From contig CM049311.1 of assembly GCA_026874595.1 (NCBI GenBank), forward strand, positions 32,135,176 through 32,199,175: 64,000 nt of DNA, in the 5' to 3' direction. Made by a program: the position numbers and the translations under genes. Source of the DNA: Sipunculus nudus. Its lineage: Eukaryota; Annelida; Sipuncula; Golfingiida; Sipunculidae. Positions within the stretch are counted from its first letter, which is position 1; each line of letters opens with the position of its first letter. This document shows positions 34,301 through 49,300 of this stretch, one piece after another. Below the pieces are notes generated by a model. It made no database searches. It saw nothing but the letters and a program-made list of their open reading frames with translations, and was not told the origin of the DNA.

Positions 34301-37300
34301 ATATTTCATCAACCTTTAAGTATCTCATCCACTCTTTCCAGATGCTAACTGTATTAATGGTTTATGTTGTCTGACAGGTCTTATGGAAGACCAGCCCGAA
34401 GGATCTATGTTGAGGCAAACTTTGTAGCTTACAAAGACAGTGTGTTTCCACCCGAGAATGACTGGACTCTGCTTGCCAGACCATTTTTTCACATCTACTG
34501 GACAGATTGTGTAAGTGCACAGTAAATTTGTACTTGATAGTCTTTATACATGGATTATTAACATTTTATAGACATCAACACATATGTCATTGTAACATAA
34601 TACCAGCTAAATTCCAAGAACATTAAAATAATCAAAAGACTTTTTTAAACTTTTCTCAACTTTTTTTCCAAATCATCAGTAATTGAACCCTAGCTAGATA
34701 TGATTGAAATACACTCCTAAGTGCACCAGTTAAGTGTGAATAGTTCTTTTATTTATCCACTTTAAAGACTTATGCATTCCAAATCTTCATAACTGAGTTT
34801 GAAATCATGAATTTACCAGGTTAGTCTTTTAAAATTCTGGTTTAACTTATCAACTAGATGTGAATAAAAGTGATATAAATCACTGTTGGACATAAATAAT
34901 TTTCCCTGTAAATGAACCTTGCACTCTGATGGTCAGTGCATTATGTGATTATTTGATGTGTAATTTAGTGGATTTTAACTGATACTTTTTTTCACAGTCA
35001 TGTAACCATTTTGTATTCATTATAATGAATCTATATTTTAGAGGAGGTATACAAATGTATATTGATGAAACATTGCTGTGTACTTCAGCATGTGTGTTTA
35101 TATGTCTTTATCTCCACAATTCAATTGTTGGCCATCTTGTTATCATAATGTCTTTGAATACACTGTAAACAATGGCCAAGACCACTGTTTACCCAAATTT
35201 AATGCTCTATTTCTTATATAAAATATGATATTATTCCATAAGAATTCCTTATTTTTTTACATACATAATCTTCTCTTATAATGCAAAATGATAACAATGC
35301 ACTAAAATTTTGTAATTGTGCATTTTAGAGGTTTTTCTCGAATGGTCCATTTTACAATTTTTAATGCAAATTATAAACAAAACTTATATTCAGTAATATA
35401 CAGGTGATGTATACTTTATAAAAATAAGGGTTATATAATGAAAGGTGGTATTGTTTGAGAGTCATTGTGCCTCCTAAGTCAAAATTTTTGGCTCATATTT
35501 TCATCTTCCTCCATAATGTTTTCCATGACATCAATGACGTCGCCAAGAAAACAAGCAATATTTGAGAATTTTTGCTCATTACAAATCAAATTTATTGGTT
35601 TTCACACTCTTTAAGCCTTATTCTTATATAAGTATACATTTCTCCGTATTATAGAATAATAACACTATGGAAATAATGCGTTAAATAGGCTAAAATAGGC
35701 CATTGGAAAAAATCCCTCTAAAATGCACAATTAATTTTAATATATATTAAAGTACATACCTGTAAAAGAGCCTTGAATAAAAAACACCCCCTTAACTACA
35801 CATTGACTATATGTGATATGTATCATTTTTATAGGATATAGACACATACAAGAGTAAAGTGAAGGATGAAATCACTGGTTGGACTGCCTCCCTCAAGGCT
35901 CGTGGAATCACAGACTGGTTTATTGTTCACGTCGTTCAAGATGGAAGCAAAGTCAAAACCAAACTCCTCAGAACCTCTGTGTATGATAAAATTAAGAGTG
36001 ACTTCTGTGGCAAGAGCTCAGAAAAGTAAGTATCAGATTTTTAATTTTCAGTTCTTGTCAAGATATGTGAAATATTTTAATAGTCTGCACAAACACTATG
36101 ACTAAAATGATTATGCTTTCTTTGTTTGTCTCTTGTTTAAGTTATGACAGCATTATAACACAAGTTGGGATAAATATTTTAAAATGTCTTTTGACTCAGG
36201 GGTTGGTTGGTTCACAATGATGAGACAGTTGTAACCAAGATAAAGTGGAGATATTTCGGTATTCTTTTAAACTTTCCATGACCAGCACTTATAGGGGCCC
36301 AGTTACCTATCTGACCTGTATAAACTGAAGGTTATTATAAAAATAGACCAGAAAACGCGGATATCACTTTACACAGGCTGCTTGATTTGTTTATATCAAT
36401 GTGTTTATAATAAGTGGGGGCCCGCCAAAATAAAACAAATTTTTCTAGGGATTCTGGCAATAAGTCAGATAAGCCAGAGCTTTGCAAATGGCGTTTTGCA
36501 ACAGTTGACCTTTCTACCTCCACATATATGCAACCTACCACCTTAGGTTATATGTTTTTCCCGTTTCTCAACATTGCTGTGTTTACAAACATGTTGTTCA
36601 TAAATAAGTTCAAACATCCTTCATGGAGGCATTATAAGAACTTTTCATGACAAGAATAACCCTTAGATCATTAATATACACACAGGGAAGCCAGAAATCA
36701 TTAAAATTCTTTTTCAAAAGGTAGGTGAATGGGCACCTTTAAGAAATTCAGCTTGCTTCTTTGCAATACATTCAGTACATATTGTGATCCATATTTGATT
36801 TGCATAAAATTCTCTGGTGGTACATTTTACAGTTTATCAAGCTTTAAGGCCTATCAAAAGAGGTTAGTTTCTCAGGTACCACTGGCATCAATTTTGACCC
36901 TATGCATCAGATATTTTATTTTTATTTTCAGTAGAAATTTGTACATTTCATGCTCCAGCCAGTTAGACATTTCTTTCAAGAAAATGAAATGATAACTTTG
37001 AACAAATTTTGGTTTTGTTATGGTGTGCTATTACCAGTTTAGCAGAACAATTCTGCTATTATCCTATTTTCCCTTGATCATATGAATGAAAAAAAAATGA
37101 TATCATGAAAAGATAAAAAAGAATAGCAACACTGATTAAAGAAAAAAATGCTTGGGAACCCGGCCTTTTTTTTCAATGCTCAATGGTTATTTGGTTGTGT
37201 ATGTGAACTATGATTTATTCTTAATATTATAGATGTTTCGCCCTGTATGAGCCTTTCAAAAGTGATACAAAAAGTGCTGAGTCATGGTTCGCATTGATCC

Positions 37301-40300
37301 TCCGCCTGCGACAGATGCTGTTAACAGCTTATAATAAAATGCTGGGGCGGTTTGAAGAACACATGAGAACTCAGAGGGAAAACAGAACAGAATCAGGATG
37401 GAACTTCTTTAACTATTTTATACTCCAGGTAAATATATGCAGCCATTCAATTTTTTTTTGTCTGAAGGTATATTTTAATATTTGAAATGATATGATTTCA
37501 AATTTTCAGAATTTGTATTGAAGTGGTATTGGTATGAATGGCATCCTTTGTGTGTGTTTTCTGCAGGGGGTATCACAGAGGATTAGTTTTTAATGAGAAC
37601 TTCAAAACATTAAGTAGCATGACAATTTTTCCAGGTAGTTTCAGAGGATGTGTTTATATATCAATGCACAATTAAAATAAAGGAGACGTGTTATCATAAC
37701 CTAAAATAGTTTTAAAGATGTATGGAATTAAATTTGGATAAAATATTCTAGTCTTATAATATATGATTATATAAAGTGCTTCATGATGAAATAATAAAAA
37801 TCCTCAGTGTATAAAGTAGGATTACTTAAATACTAATTTATCTATCATATCAAGAACGTATTTGTAATTAACCTGTGTCAAGTGAAAGTTATTGTTTCCA
37901 CTCAATTCTGTGTGTGTGTCTGCAAGATACCTGAAGAACCATTTCAAGGATGTAAGTGAAATTTATCATATTATGATATAGGTTTGCATTGTAAATCCAA
38001 GTGTAAATAACCCCAGATTGAGTGTTTTATGGGTTTTTTATAGACCATATATTAACATTATGACATAGCATGTGATGTTATGGACATCCATGGAGTGCAA
38101 GTCATGATGTCCCAGAGAACAATGATGTCACTCCATGTGCTGTTTCCCTGAAAGATGTCAGTAAACCAACGTACATCAATGGGGGGGGGGCATGGTTGTT
38201 GTTTTCTTGTTTATAGTCCGAGACAGCAATACCATGATGTCCATGGTGTTTTTCAAAATATTTTCAATTATAAAGTTCCCAGGTATAACACAGGTTTAAT
38301 TAGCATTTCATGGCACCAACTTTGAACACTATCTTTCACCACAGGGTTTGCGTCCAGATACTGGACACTGTTTCAATAACATGAATTAATCCCCACAGGA
38401 GGAGCTTGCCTTCATGTTTGAGATGCTGGGATTGTTTGAGGATGCCATGGTACAGTATGATGAACTGGATGCCCTCTTTACCCAGTTTGTCCTGAACCAT
38501 GCTGCTGGTGGTAAGTACAACAATAGACCTTGTCCTCCACACTAGCGACATCTGTTGGTGACAGTTGACACTAACAGTTCAGGTCCAGTATGTCAACAGA
38601 AAGGAGACTGTTTGCGCTTTCTCAATTGATGAAAGTTATAGAATTCTGTCTCATTGATAGAGGTTATGTTTATGTTCATGTCTATGGCATGTATCTGCTT
38701 TCATTAAACGAAACCTGCAATGCTGGTTCAGTGTATAACTGCTGCATAAGGAGTTTACAGGTCTTTGGAGACCCCCTTTCTGTTTGAAGTAAGCATCCTC
38801 TGCATGTTCTGGTCATGTGTGATCAACATAAAGTACTGCTCAAAATGAATAATGATTTTGTTTAAAAACAGTATTATGTTGGATTAATGTTACAAAATTA
38901 CATAGGTATCACACTGGTTTCATATCAGTGGATAGCTAGCAAAGGCTTTCATGAACTTCAGATGTGAAGTTTCTGTTTGACATGGATGATTGGACTGGTT
39001 GCAGGGGTGCAGCCAGGACTGGGGGAAGGGGGTGGGCCGAAATATTTGACAAAGGCAGTTGATGCATATATATTATGTGGATACAAGTGACAGGAATTTT
39101 TATAATTTTGTTTTAGAAAATTTAATCATTATAAGTTTGAACAGTTTATAATAAGAGATTCATTGCGACTGGGACTTCTTCATACTTACCACATATTTTT
39201 TTTATCAGTGTCTAAACAGACAATCTTCTGTTGTGGTATCCAAAAGTTAAGTTGCTTGTATAGTTTCAATACTTAGTGAAAGAAGATAAATACAAAATAT
39301 TTGTGGATTATGTTACAGTTGTTAAAAATGAAGGTAAGTGCCTATTTTTGAAGGTTAGTTCATATTTTTTTAAAATAAATTTTTGGTGGAGGTGATTGCC
39401 TCCATTCTTTTCTGCTTACTTAACTAACCTTACCATGTATGTAAATCTGCAAAATTCTGTTTCAGTTTGAGACTGTGACAGGGCAATAGAACATGCTATG
39501 CTTCCCCCTATTTATACCCTAGTGTCACCCAGGCCAAGTAACTAATGTACCTGCAACTCAAGGCCTTGGTGTGTAATCAAACCCATTGCTAGGTCATAAG
39601 GTCATAACACCATGGACCCCCCCCCCCCCCCCCACCCTTTCAAGTTGGCACTTGTGAATGACGCAAGACTATAGGACACAGCCTTCCCCTTGGCACTTGT
39701 GAATGAGGCAAGACTATGGGGGACAGCCTTCTCCTTGGCACTTGTGAATGACACATACTGTTGGGCACAGCCTCCCCCTTGGCATCTGTGAATGATGCAA
39801 GGCTATGGGGCACAGCCTTCCCCTTGGCATCTGTGAATGACACAAGGCTATGGGGCACAGCCTTCCCCTTGGCATCTGTGAATGACGCAAGGCTATGGGG
39901 CACAGCCTTCCCCTTGGCATCTGTGAATGATGCAAGGCTATGGGGCACAGCCTTCCCCTTGGCATCTGTGAATGACGCAAGGCTATGGAGCACAGCCTTC
40001 CCCTTGGCATCTGTGAATGACGCAAGGCTATGGGGCACAGCCTTCCCATTGGCACTTGTAAATGATGCAAGGCTATGGGGCACAGCCTTCCCGTTGGCAC
40101 TTGTAAATGACGCTAGGCTATAGGGCACAGCCTTCCCGATGGCGCTTGTGAATGACACAAGGCTATGAGGCACAGCCTTCCTGTTGGCACTTGTGAATGA
40201 CACAAGGCTATGGGGCACAACCTTCCCAATGGCACTTGTGAATGACGCAAGACTATGGGGCACAGCATTTCCTTTTTACCTGCAATGCACTGACACTGGA

Positions 40301-43300
40301 TATTTGGGAGACTGTTAAAGTTCTCACTACTCCTTAGTTGAGACTCAAACTCACTATCTCCCTGCTTAAAAATAAAATCCTGTGCCCTACCCCTGGACCA
40401 CAGGAGCCAGTTTTACTCAACTGGGTTTAAATAATTTTACCCTTTCCTGCTCATAGGGCCCCCCAGTATTACTTTGCATTGACATCTAGAGCTTTCTCTT
40501 TTGGCTAGATGTTCTCAGGTCACACATATTATCTAAAGATAATTTCTAAAGATTTGTATTAATCTAAAGCAAACCCCCCTCCTCCCTTTGGTAATATTGA
40601 AAATTTGGTCATGGTACATTGAAAACTTAAATAAAATATCATCTGTAATGTAAATATAAATAGTGCCAGTTTTTTTCAGGATTTTAAATTTTATCTTAAC
40701 AGTTATGGGTTCATGTGTTCTGTGATATGTTTTTTTTTTAATTTTTTTTAATACATTATATTACTGAAAAAATCATACAATACACGTCACACATAATTGT
40801 ACACATTCACATCAAATACAATATATACAAAGCACATTGCCTGAATATTATTCCAACTATACTGCATATTTTCAGTCCCTGTAATTTGTACATGCAGTAT
40901 ATACATATATTCTAGTGGTCTATGCAGAATTCATTTACCCCTTGCTTTTTTTATATGTTAAGCATAAGATATGTATAAGTTTGATTTCTCTAGTATTCTA
41001 AAAACTTTGTTGCTGTGTTTGAGAGGTTAATTTTAATGAAAACCATACCATACCCTTGATTACTGCATATTTATGTTAATTTTTCTATCTATCATTATTA
41101 AAAAATGCTTCATGTTCTATAAAAACAATGTTTGAATTCACACTGGCAGTGATTTAGTCATACTTCTGACAAGTGGTGAGGTATATATATTTTTCATTTT
41201 TATGAAATTTTATGAGGGTTAGGAATACCTTCAAGGGGCAGTACATTAAATTTGGAGGTAATCTGGATCATCATAAGTGAGTACTTCAGGTGTTTGTCAG
41301 TATTATGGATGCTTTGTTCTGGAGCAGAACTCTAAACAAAAACAGGAGAGTAAGATCATTATCCCGGGGGGTAGGGGGGGGAGGGTTATTTGTAGGCTGA
41401 AATTCACATCTGGTTTTGTTTGATAATTATTATATATTTTATGTGACATGTAATAAATACTTCACTATTTTTCAAACAGTAAACGCACCATGGCTGACCA
41501 CTATGGCCAAGCTGGGATGTCCCACATGGGATGGTCTGAGTCTGAATCGACCAATCAACATAGAGAAGAGGACGTTGATACAGCAACACAAGGCATCGTT
41601 ACTGGACTTCCGGAATTATTTATTCTCAAGACAGGCCACTTTGCTGTTCTTAATGCATCGACCTTGGGAAGTGTCACAGAGGTCAATCCCCTTTATGCAT
41701 CACTGTATGAAGGAGCTAGCACTGCTGGAGGTATGTTGGTTTTGGTGATTACAGAGGTTGGCTTTTATTCAGACTAATAACTGAAAAGGCCCAGAAAGCC
41801 CTGAATTGGACCAAAAAGCACCAAAAATGCTCCAGTATTCTCACCTATTTCTACTTATTAATTAATGGTCTTAAAGTTAATATTTTGTCAAATTTGGTAC
41901 AATTATTTACGTAATTGTCAAAATAATGTGCAAACTTTCACCACCACCATCAACTGGCACAATCATCATCTAGTGCCTGTATGCCCTGCTGACACATGAT
42001 GGCCACACTACAAACAAAATCCTTGTGAGCCCAATCACAGTTGTCAGTATTTCAGTTATGTTGACAATCTCAGTTTACACATTTTTGCAAGCTGAATTGT
42101 ACAGATTCAATCAAACGTACAAAATAAGACCGTTAGAAAGTAGTAGTAAGTGATAATCCAGGCACATTTTAGTCCTTTTCGTTTATTTGTCCGACCCGTT
42201 GGCTTCATATTCACAAAATTATAGTCTGTTCCACCAACCATGAAACACTGTTTTTTCGCGATCATTTTTAAAAGAATTGAGAACGAACAAAGATTTTTGG
42301 TACAGAGGTAATTCAGTACGCGACCTAATTTTCTGACAGGAAAAATGCCACATACCCAAGATGTATAGCCTGTAATGAACAAAAACTAAAATCCAGGAGA
42401 AACTTGCGGGCTGTTTACGACATTTTGTGCATGGTCAACTGACAAGATTCTGCCCCGCACGCATGTGACGTCATAAGCCAGGGGCGGATCCAGGATTTAG
42501 GAAAAGGGGGGGTCCAACCCAGGAGGACAAATGGAAAACCCTTAACAAAAGGTCCTCAGGTCTGAAAAAGGGGGGGTTCAGGCGGCAAAATTTTGTCTGA
42601 AGCCCTTAAAAAAAATTGTTTCTGATGAAAAAGGGGGGGTCCGGACCCCCTTGACCCCCCCCCCCCCCGGATCCGCTTCTGTAAGCGGTGTTCCATTTTG
42701 CAGGAGATAGAATCCCGCTGTTTGGCGATGTGAGGTGCTCAAACAAAAATTGCAGCTAGCACGTTACTATCATTAATACATGAATGTAGCCCCTGTTATA
42801 TCCAATGAATATACATGAACTATGAATGACACCCCTGCTCTCTCCCTTCGATACGCTGTTTAAGAGTCATAGGAGATTCTTTTAAGTTTAAAAAATCTGA
42901 TACATTTACATCAACAATAACTGCAACATCTCGGCTTAAAAGGTATCGGTATTCGTGCATTACAAAACAACCATGTATCACCTGAATATGCTTATAACAG
43001 TGAAAACATTCAAGTGTTATTTCCACCACCACAACCCATAATTTAAATATCGATGCAAGATTACTATTCTTATGAAATTATCAGTGATTACAAGCAGTGT
43101 TTATAACATTCACAATATTAATGGTTAAAACGGCAAAACTTGGGTACACATGTGTGCCCTATAAATTTTCTCCAGGCTTGTCCCCACGCATCATCACCTT
43201 TTACAGTGTATCACTGGCGGCTCTCTGAGCAGAGGTCACACAGTCCATTCAATCCAACGTCAATTTCAAGCTCTGCAGGCCGGGGGTTAAAATTGTTAAT

Positions 43301-46300
43301 TTTAGTGAACTCTTGTTTTCGTTAATCATAAATAAACAATTCCTCAGTTACAGTCATTTGAATACATTACCCATTCCTGGCTAAGTTAACATAAATGCCT
43401 CTGTCACAAGCACAATATTTGATTAGCCTTGCGTTGGTTTGTTTTGTATGATTTCCATGGAAAAGGAAATTCTGGTGTTGCTAAAGGCCTACTCTGAATT
43501 TATTGGTAATATCATAAACATATATTCATTATCACTTCCTTTTTTAAATATGACGTATGTTTACATTGATTATGTCCACATACCAGTTAAATGTTATTTC
43601 TGAAAACATGATTTTATTTCTGCCTTAATTTAGGCATAACCTACGGGCCAGAATAAACATTATAATTAATGTCTTGCGTGATCCCAACCTTAATATGGGA
43701 TTGTCTGTATCGCACTGCAAGTACCCCCAGAACAGTCAGAAGTTAGGAGAATATTTCGACCAGTTCATTTTAAGTGGGGGTGGCAAGATGCCAGTATATG
43801 GGTAAGGCTACTGAAAATGACCCCAGGCCCTTATAAATTGTCCTCAACCTTTAATTCCAACAGTTTTCAATCCAGCTGGAAAAATCCTACATGATGATAT
43901 GTAATTTTGTATGTGGAAAAATTATTTGTTCATCTGCTAAGGCAAAGAATAATAAGGAAAACAGTGATTTTACCTATCACTGGATGTCCCCATTTGAGGG
44001 TATAATGTTTCCATGTGATCTACAGTACAGGTACATATTTAATTTTACTGATCATTTATTTCTAGATATAATAATTAAAGAAACCCATCAGAGTATTTTA
44101 CAGAATTAGTAATTTAGTCAAATTTACACAATTGCCATCGGCATATTATATGAAAAAATGTCCAAAAATAAACATTTTTTTACGAAATCCAATGTTTTCT
44201 TGTGAATTTTGAAATTTTGAAACAAAACACGGTTTCAGCTGGCTAAATTAGTGTGCAAAATGAAATTTTAAACAAAAGCCAAATCTGGAGTGGCTTAACA
44301 TTGAGCCTTTACTGCAGATTGGCTATTGCATATATTTTAATATTTTTATGATACCGTTTTTTGACCTGGGTAGACAAGAGAGTTGATTTAAAGTCTTAAA
44401 AATTATCAAATATATGTCATGTGTTGTGTGGATCCACTTCCATTCTGATCACTGGCTGGGGCCATTTTCAGTGGCCTAGCTGGCCCATATATATACAGGT
44501 TTCACGGACTCATGAACACGTAGATTGGCAAAGAAATTTTCGCAATCTTTTGTGTAAAGGTGACAAGTAAAGTTGCTTTTATTTTTTTTTTACAAATTTG
44601 AACAGATTCACATCGGCTGTAGATATAAAACTTGATACATCCGCCGCATATCTATATATTTATGCAGTTGAACAGCATTAATTAAACTGTGAATTGGTTA
44701 AAATAAAGCCCGGCATCCTCTTTCTGTATAAACCAACGAAACGTGTTTCACCATATCCTGTTCATCAAACTTTACTAGGAGGAAATTTTCCATAAAACAA
44801 TGGGTGAAGATGCATCAACCCAATTTTATACACTGTCACAATGACAGGAAAAGTATTGGCGATGTATAAATGAATGATCAAATGTCATAGGACAATGTTT
44901 CGGGGCTACCTCCATGTCCCTTGCATCCACCCAGCAATTGATCACTCAAGCTGGCAGCACTGACAATGCCATTGAAGCTCAGAGCATAGCTGCCTCTATG
45001 ATGGTTCTGCCAATGACGACGACTACGACGACAGTGCTGGCCTCTTGGAGTAGTTTGTGGCGGCAGCACTGCCGACGACGACAGTCACAGCAAAGCTGCC
45101 TCCCTGGTGGTTCTGCCAATGACGACAACGATGACGACGACAGTGCTGGCCTCTTGGAGTAGTTTGTGGCGGCAGCACTGCCGACGACGACAGTCACAGC
45201 AAAGCTGCCTCCCTGATGGTTCTGCCAATGATAACGACGACGACGACAGTGCTGGCCTCTTGGAGTAGTTTGTGGCGGCAGCACTGCGGACGACGACAGT
45301 CACAGCAAAGCTGCCTCCCTGATGGTTCTGCCAATGACAACGATGACGACAGTGCTGGCCTCTTGGAGTAGTTTGTGGCGGCAGCACTGCCGACGACGAC
45401 AGTCACAGCAAAGCTGCCTCCCTGATGGTTCTGCCAATGACGACGACGACAGTGCTGGCCTCTTGGAGTAGTTTGTGGCGGCAGCACTGCCGACGACGAC
45501 AGTCACAGCAAAGCTGCCTCCCTGATGGTTCTGCCAAAGACGACGATGACAACGACGACAGTGCTGGCCTCTTGGAGAAGTTTGTGGCGGCAGCACTGCC
45601 GACGACGACAGTCACAGCAAAGCTGCCTCCCTGATGGTTCTGCCAATGACGACGACCACGACGACAGTGCTGGCCTCTTGGAGTAGTTTGTGGCGGCATC
45701 ACTGCCGACGACGACAGTCACAGCAAAGCTGTCTCCCTGATGGTTCTGCCAATGACGACGACGACGACGACGACAGTGCTGGCCTCTTGGAGTAGTTTGT
45801 GGCGGCAGCACTGCCGACGACGACAGTCACAGCAAAGCTGCCTCCCTGATGGTTCTGCCAATAAGCTGCCTCCCTGATGGTTCTGCCAATGACGACGACG
45901 ACGACGACGACAGTGCTGGCCTCTTGGAATGGTGTGTGGCGGCAGCACTGCCGACGACGACAGTCACAGCAAAGCTGCCTCCCTGATGGTTCTGCCAATG
46001 ACGACGACGACGACGACGACGACAGTGCTGGCCTCTTGGAGTAGTTTGTGGCGGCAGCACTGCCGACGACCACAGTCACAGCAAAGCTGCCTCCCTGATG
46101 GTTCTGCCAATGACGACGACTACGACGACAGTGCTGGCCTCTTGGAGTAGTTTGTGGCGGCAGCACTGCCGACGACGACAGTCACAGCAAAGCTGCCTCC
46201 CTGATGGTTCTGCCAATGACAACGACGACGACGACAGTGCTGGCCTCTTGGAGTAGGTTGTGGCGGCAGCACTGCGGACGACGACAGTCACAGCAAAGCT

Positions 46301-49300
46301 GCCTCCCTGATGGTTCTGCCAATAAGCTGCCTCCCTGATGGTTCTGCCAATGACGACGACGACGACGACAGTGCTGGCCTCTTGGAGTAGTTTGTGGCGG
46401 CAGCACTGCCGACGACGACAGTCACAGCAAGGCTGCCTCCCTGATGGTTCTGCCAATGACGACGACCACGACGACGACAGTGCTGGCCTCTTGGAGTAGT
46501 TTGTGGCGGCAGCACTGCCGACGACGACAGTCACAGCAAAGCTGCCTCCCTGATGGTTCTGCCAATGACGACGACCACGACGACAGTGCTGGCCTCTTGG
46601 AGTAGTTTGTGGCGGCATCACTGCCGACGACGACAGTCACAGCAAAGCTGTCTCCCTGATGGTTCTGCCAATGACGACGACGACGACGACGACAGTGCTG
46701 GCCTCTTGGAGTAGTTTGTGGCGGCAGCACTGCCGACGACGACAGTCACAGCAAAGCTGCCTCCCTGATGGTTCTGCCAATAAGCTGCCTCCCTGATGGT
46801 TCTGCCAATGACGACGACGACGACGACAGTGCTGGCCTCTTGGAGTAGTTTGTGGCGGCAGCACTGCCGACGACGACAGTCACAGCAAAGCTGCCTCCCT
46901 GATGGTTCTGCCAATGACGACGATGACGACAGTGTTGGCCTCTTGGAGTAGTTTGTGGCAGCAGCACTGCCGAAGACGACAGTCACAGAAAAGCTGTCTC
47001 CCTGATGGTTCTGCCAATGACGACAACGACGACAGTGCTGGCCTCTTGGAGTAGTTTGTGGCGGCAGCACTGCCGACGACGACAGTCACAGCAAAGCTGC
47101 CTCCCTGTGGCTTCTGCCAGTGACAAAGACAACGACAGTGCTGGCCTCTCAGAGTAGTTTGTGGGGCCAGCACTGATGAAGACGACAGTTTGTGGTAGCA
47201 GCACTGATGACTACAACAGTCACAGCAAAGCTCCTTCCCTGTTGCTTCTGCCAATGACGACAATGACAGTGCTGGCCTCTTGGAGTAGTTTGTTGTAGTA
47301 GCACTGCCGACGACAACAGTCAGAGTAAAGCTCCCTCCCTGTAGCTTCTGCCAATGATGATGACAGTGCTTGTTTGTAGGATATGTTTGTGGCAGCAGCA
47401 CTAACACAGATGACAACGACAGCAAAACTGTAGCTTTCTACCTGTCGTGCCCACCAACCACGCTGCCAACAATATTGTCCGCATGGAGTAGTTTATGGAG
47501 GCATCACTGCAAACGAGGAGAGTTGTGGTGGCAGCACTGACTTTGATGACAGTCAGATTGAGTAAAGCTCCCTCCTTGCAGCTTCTGCCAATGACAATGA
47601 CAACGACAGTGCTTGTTACTTTGAGATGTTTGTAATGGCAGCACTAATAAAGACGACGATGACAGAAAGACCTGCGACACTATTGTAGCTTATTAACTGT
47701 CGCACTGGCACATAGTCACTGTGGCAGTATTGTAGCTTATTTATTGTGGCACACTGTCCCAGAGTTAGGATATCTACTGTGGTGTGTACTGTTGTACATT
47801 CTCACTCGGACAGTTTTGTAGCTTATTGATTGTCACACATTGTCACTGCGACAGATTGTAGCTTATTAATTGTCACACATGATCACTGCGACAGTATTGT
47901 AGCTTATTATATGTCACATATAGTCACTGTGACAGTATCATAGCTGTAGTCCCTGCTACAGTATTGTAGCTTATTAATTGTCTCACATTGTCACTGCGAC
48001 ATTATTATAGCTTATTAATTGTCGCATATAGTGACTGCGAAAGTATTGTGGCTTATTAATTTTCGCAAAAAGTCAATGCGACAGTATTGTAGCTTATTAG
48101 TTGATGCACATTGTCACTGTGACAGTATGATAGCTTATTATTTCTTGCATTGAGAAACAGGGATAGTATTATAGCTTATTACTTGTCACGTTTAGTCACT
48201 GTGACAGTATTGTAGTTCATAAATTCTCGCACATTAATTGTCACACGTTATGGCAGAAGTAGGATATTCACTAGGCAATGTGTCACAAACTGTCTCACGT
48301 GTCACTGCGACAGTATTATAGCTTATATAGTCACATATAGTCCCTGCAACAGTATTGTAGCTTATTAATTGTCTCACACTGTCATTGTGACAGTTTTATA
48401 GCTTATTGAATGTCGCATATAGTCCCTGCAACAGTATTGTAGCTTATTAATTCTCGCACATTAATTGTCACACATTATGGCAGAAGTAGGATATTCACTA
48501 GGCAATATGTGTCACAAACTGTCTCACATGTCACTGCGGCAGTATTGTAGCATATTTATTGTCACAAATTGACACTGCAGCAGTATTGTAGCTTATTAAT
48601 TGATGAATATAGTCACTGTGACAGTGCAACAGCTTATTAATTGTTGCATATAGTAACTGCATGTGACAGTATTGTAGCTTATTACTTGTCCCACATTGTC
48701 ACTAAGACAGTATTGTAGTTTATCAGCTGTCACGCATAGTCTCTGCAACATTATTATAGCTTATTAATTGTTGCATGTAGTCACTGTGACAGTATTGTAG
48801 CTCGTTAATTCTCGCACATTAATTAATTGTCACACATTATGGCAGAAGTAGGATATTCACAAGGCAATGTGTCACAAACTGTCTCAAGTGTCACTGAAAC
48901 AGTATTATAGCTTATTAATTGTCACCTATAGTGACTGCAACAGTATTGTGGCTTATTAATTGACGGATAAAGTCACTAGACAGCATTGTAGCTTATTAAT
49001 TGACACACATTGTCACTGTGACAGTATAATACTTATTAATTGTTGCATTTAGTAACTGCGACAGTATAGTAGCTTATCACTCGTCCCATAGTCACTGCGA
49101 CATTATTATAGCCTATTAATTGTCACATTAAGTCACTAGTGTAACAGTATTGTAGCTCATTAATCCTCGCATATTAATTGTCACACATTATGGCAGAAGT
49201 AGAATATTCACTAGGCAATGTGTCACAAACTGTCTCACGTGTCACTGAAACAGTATTGTACCTTATTAACTGTTGCACATGGTCACTGCCACAGTATTGT

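Noticed and set aside
39640-40263. A 207-codon minus-strand frame with a 15-residue repeat
   Set aside because: It comes from the 45-bp minisatellite inside a SINE. Two other frames are equally open, which indicates repeat structure rather than coding.
42107-42382. A 91-codon minus-strand frame in TRAPPC10 intron 7
   Set aside because: Only a short block (KKQCF.VGG.DY) recurs, at 60.48 kb; too little to call a gene.
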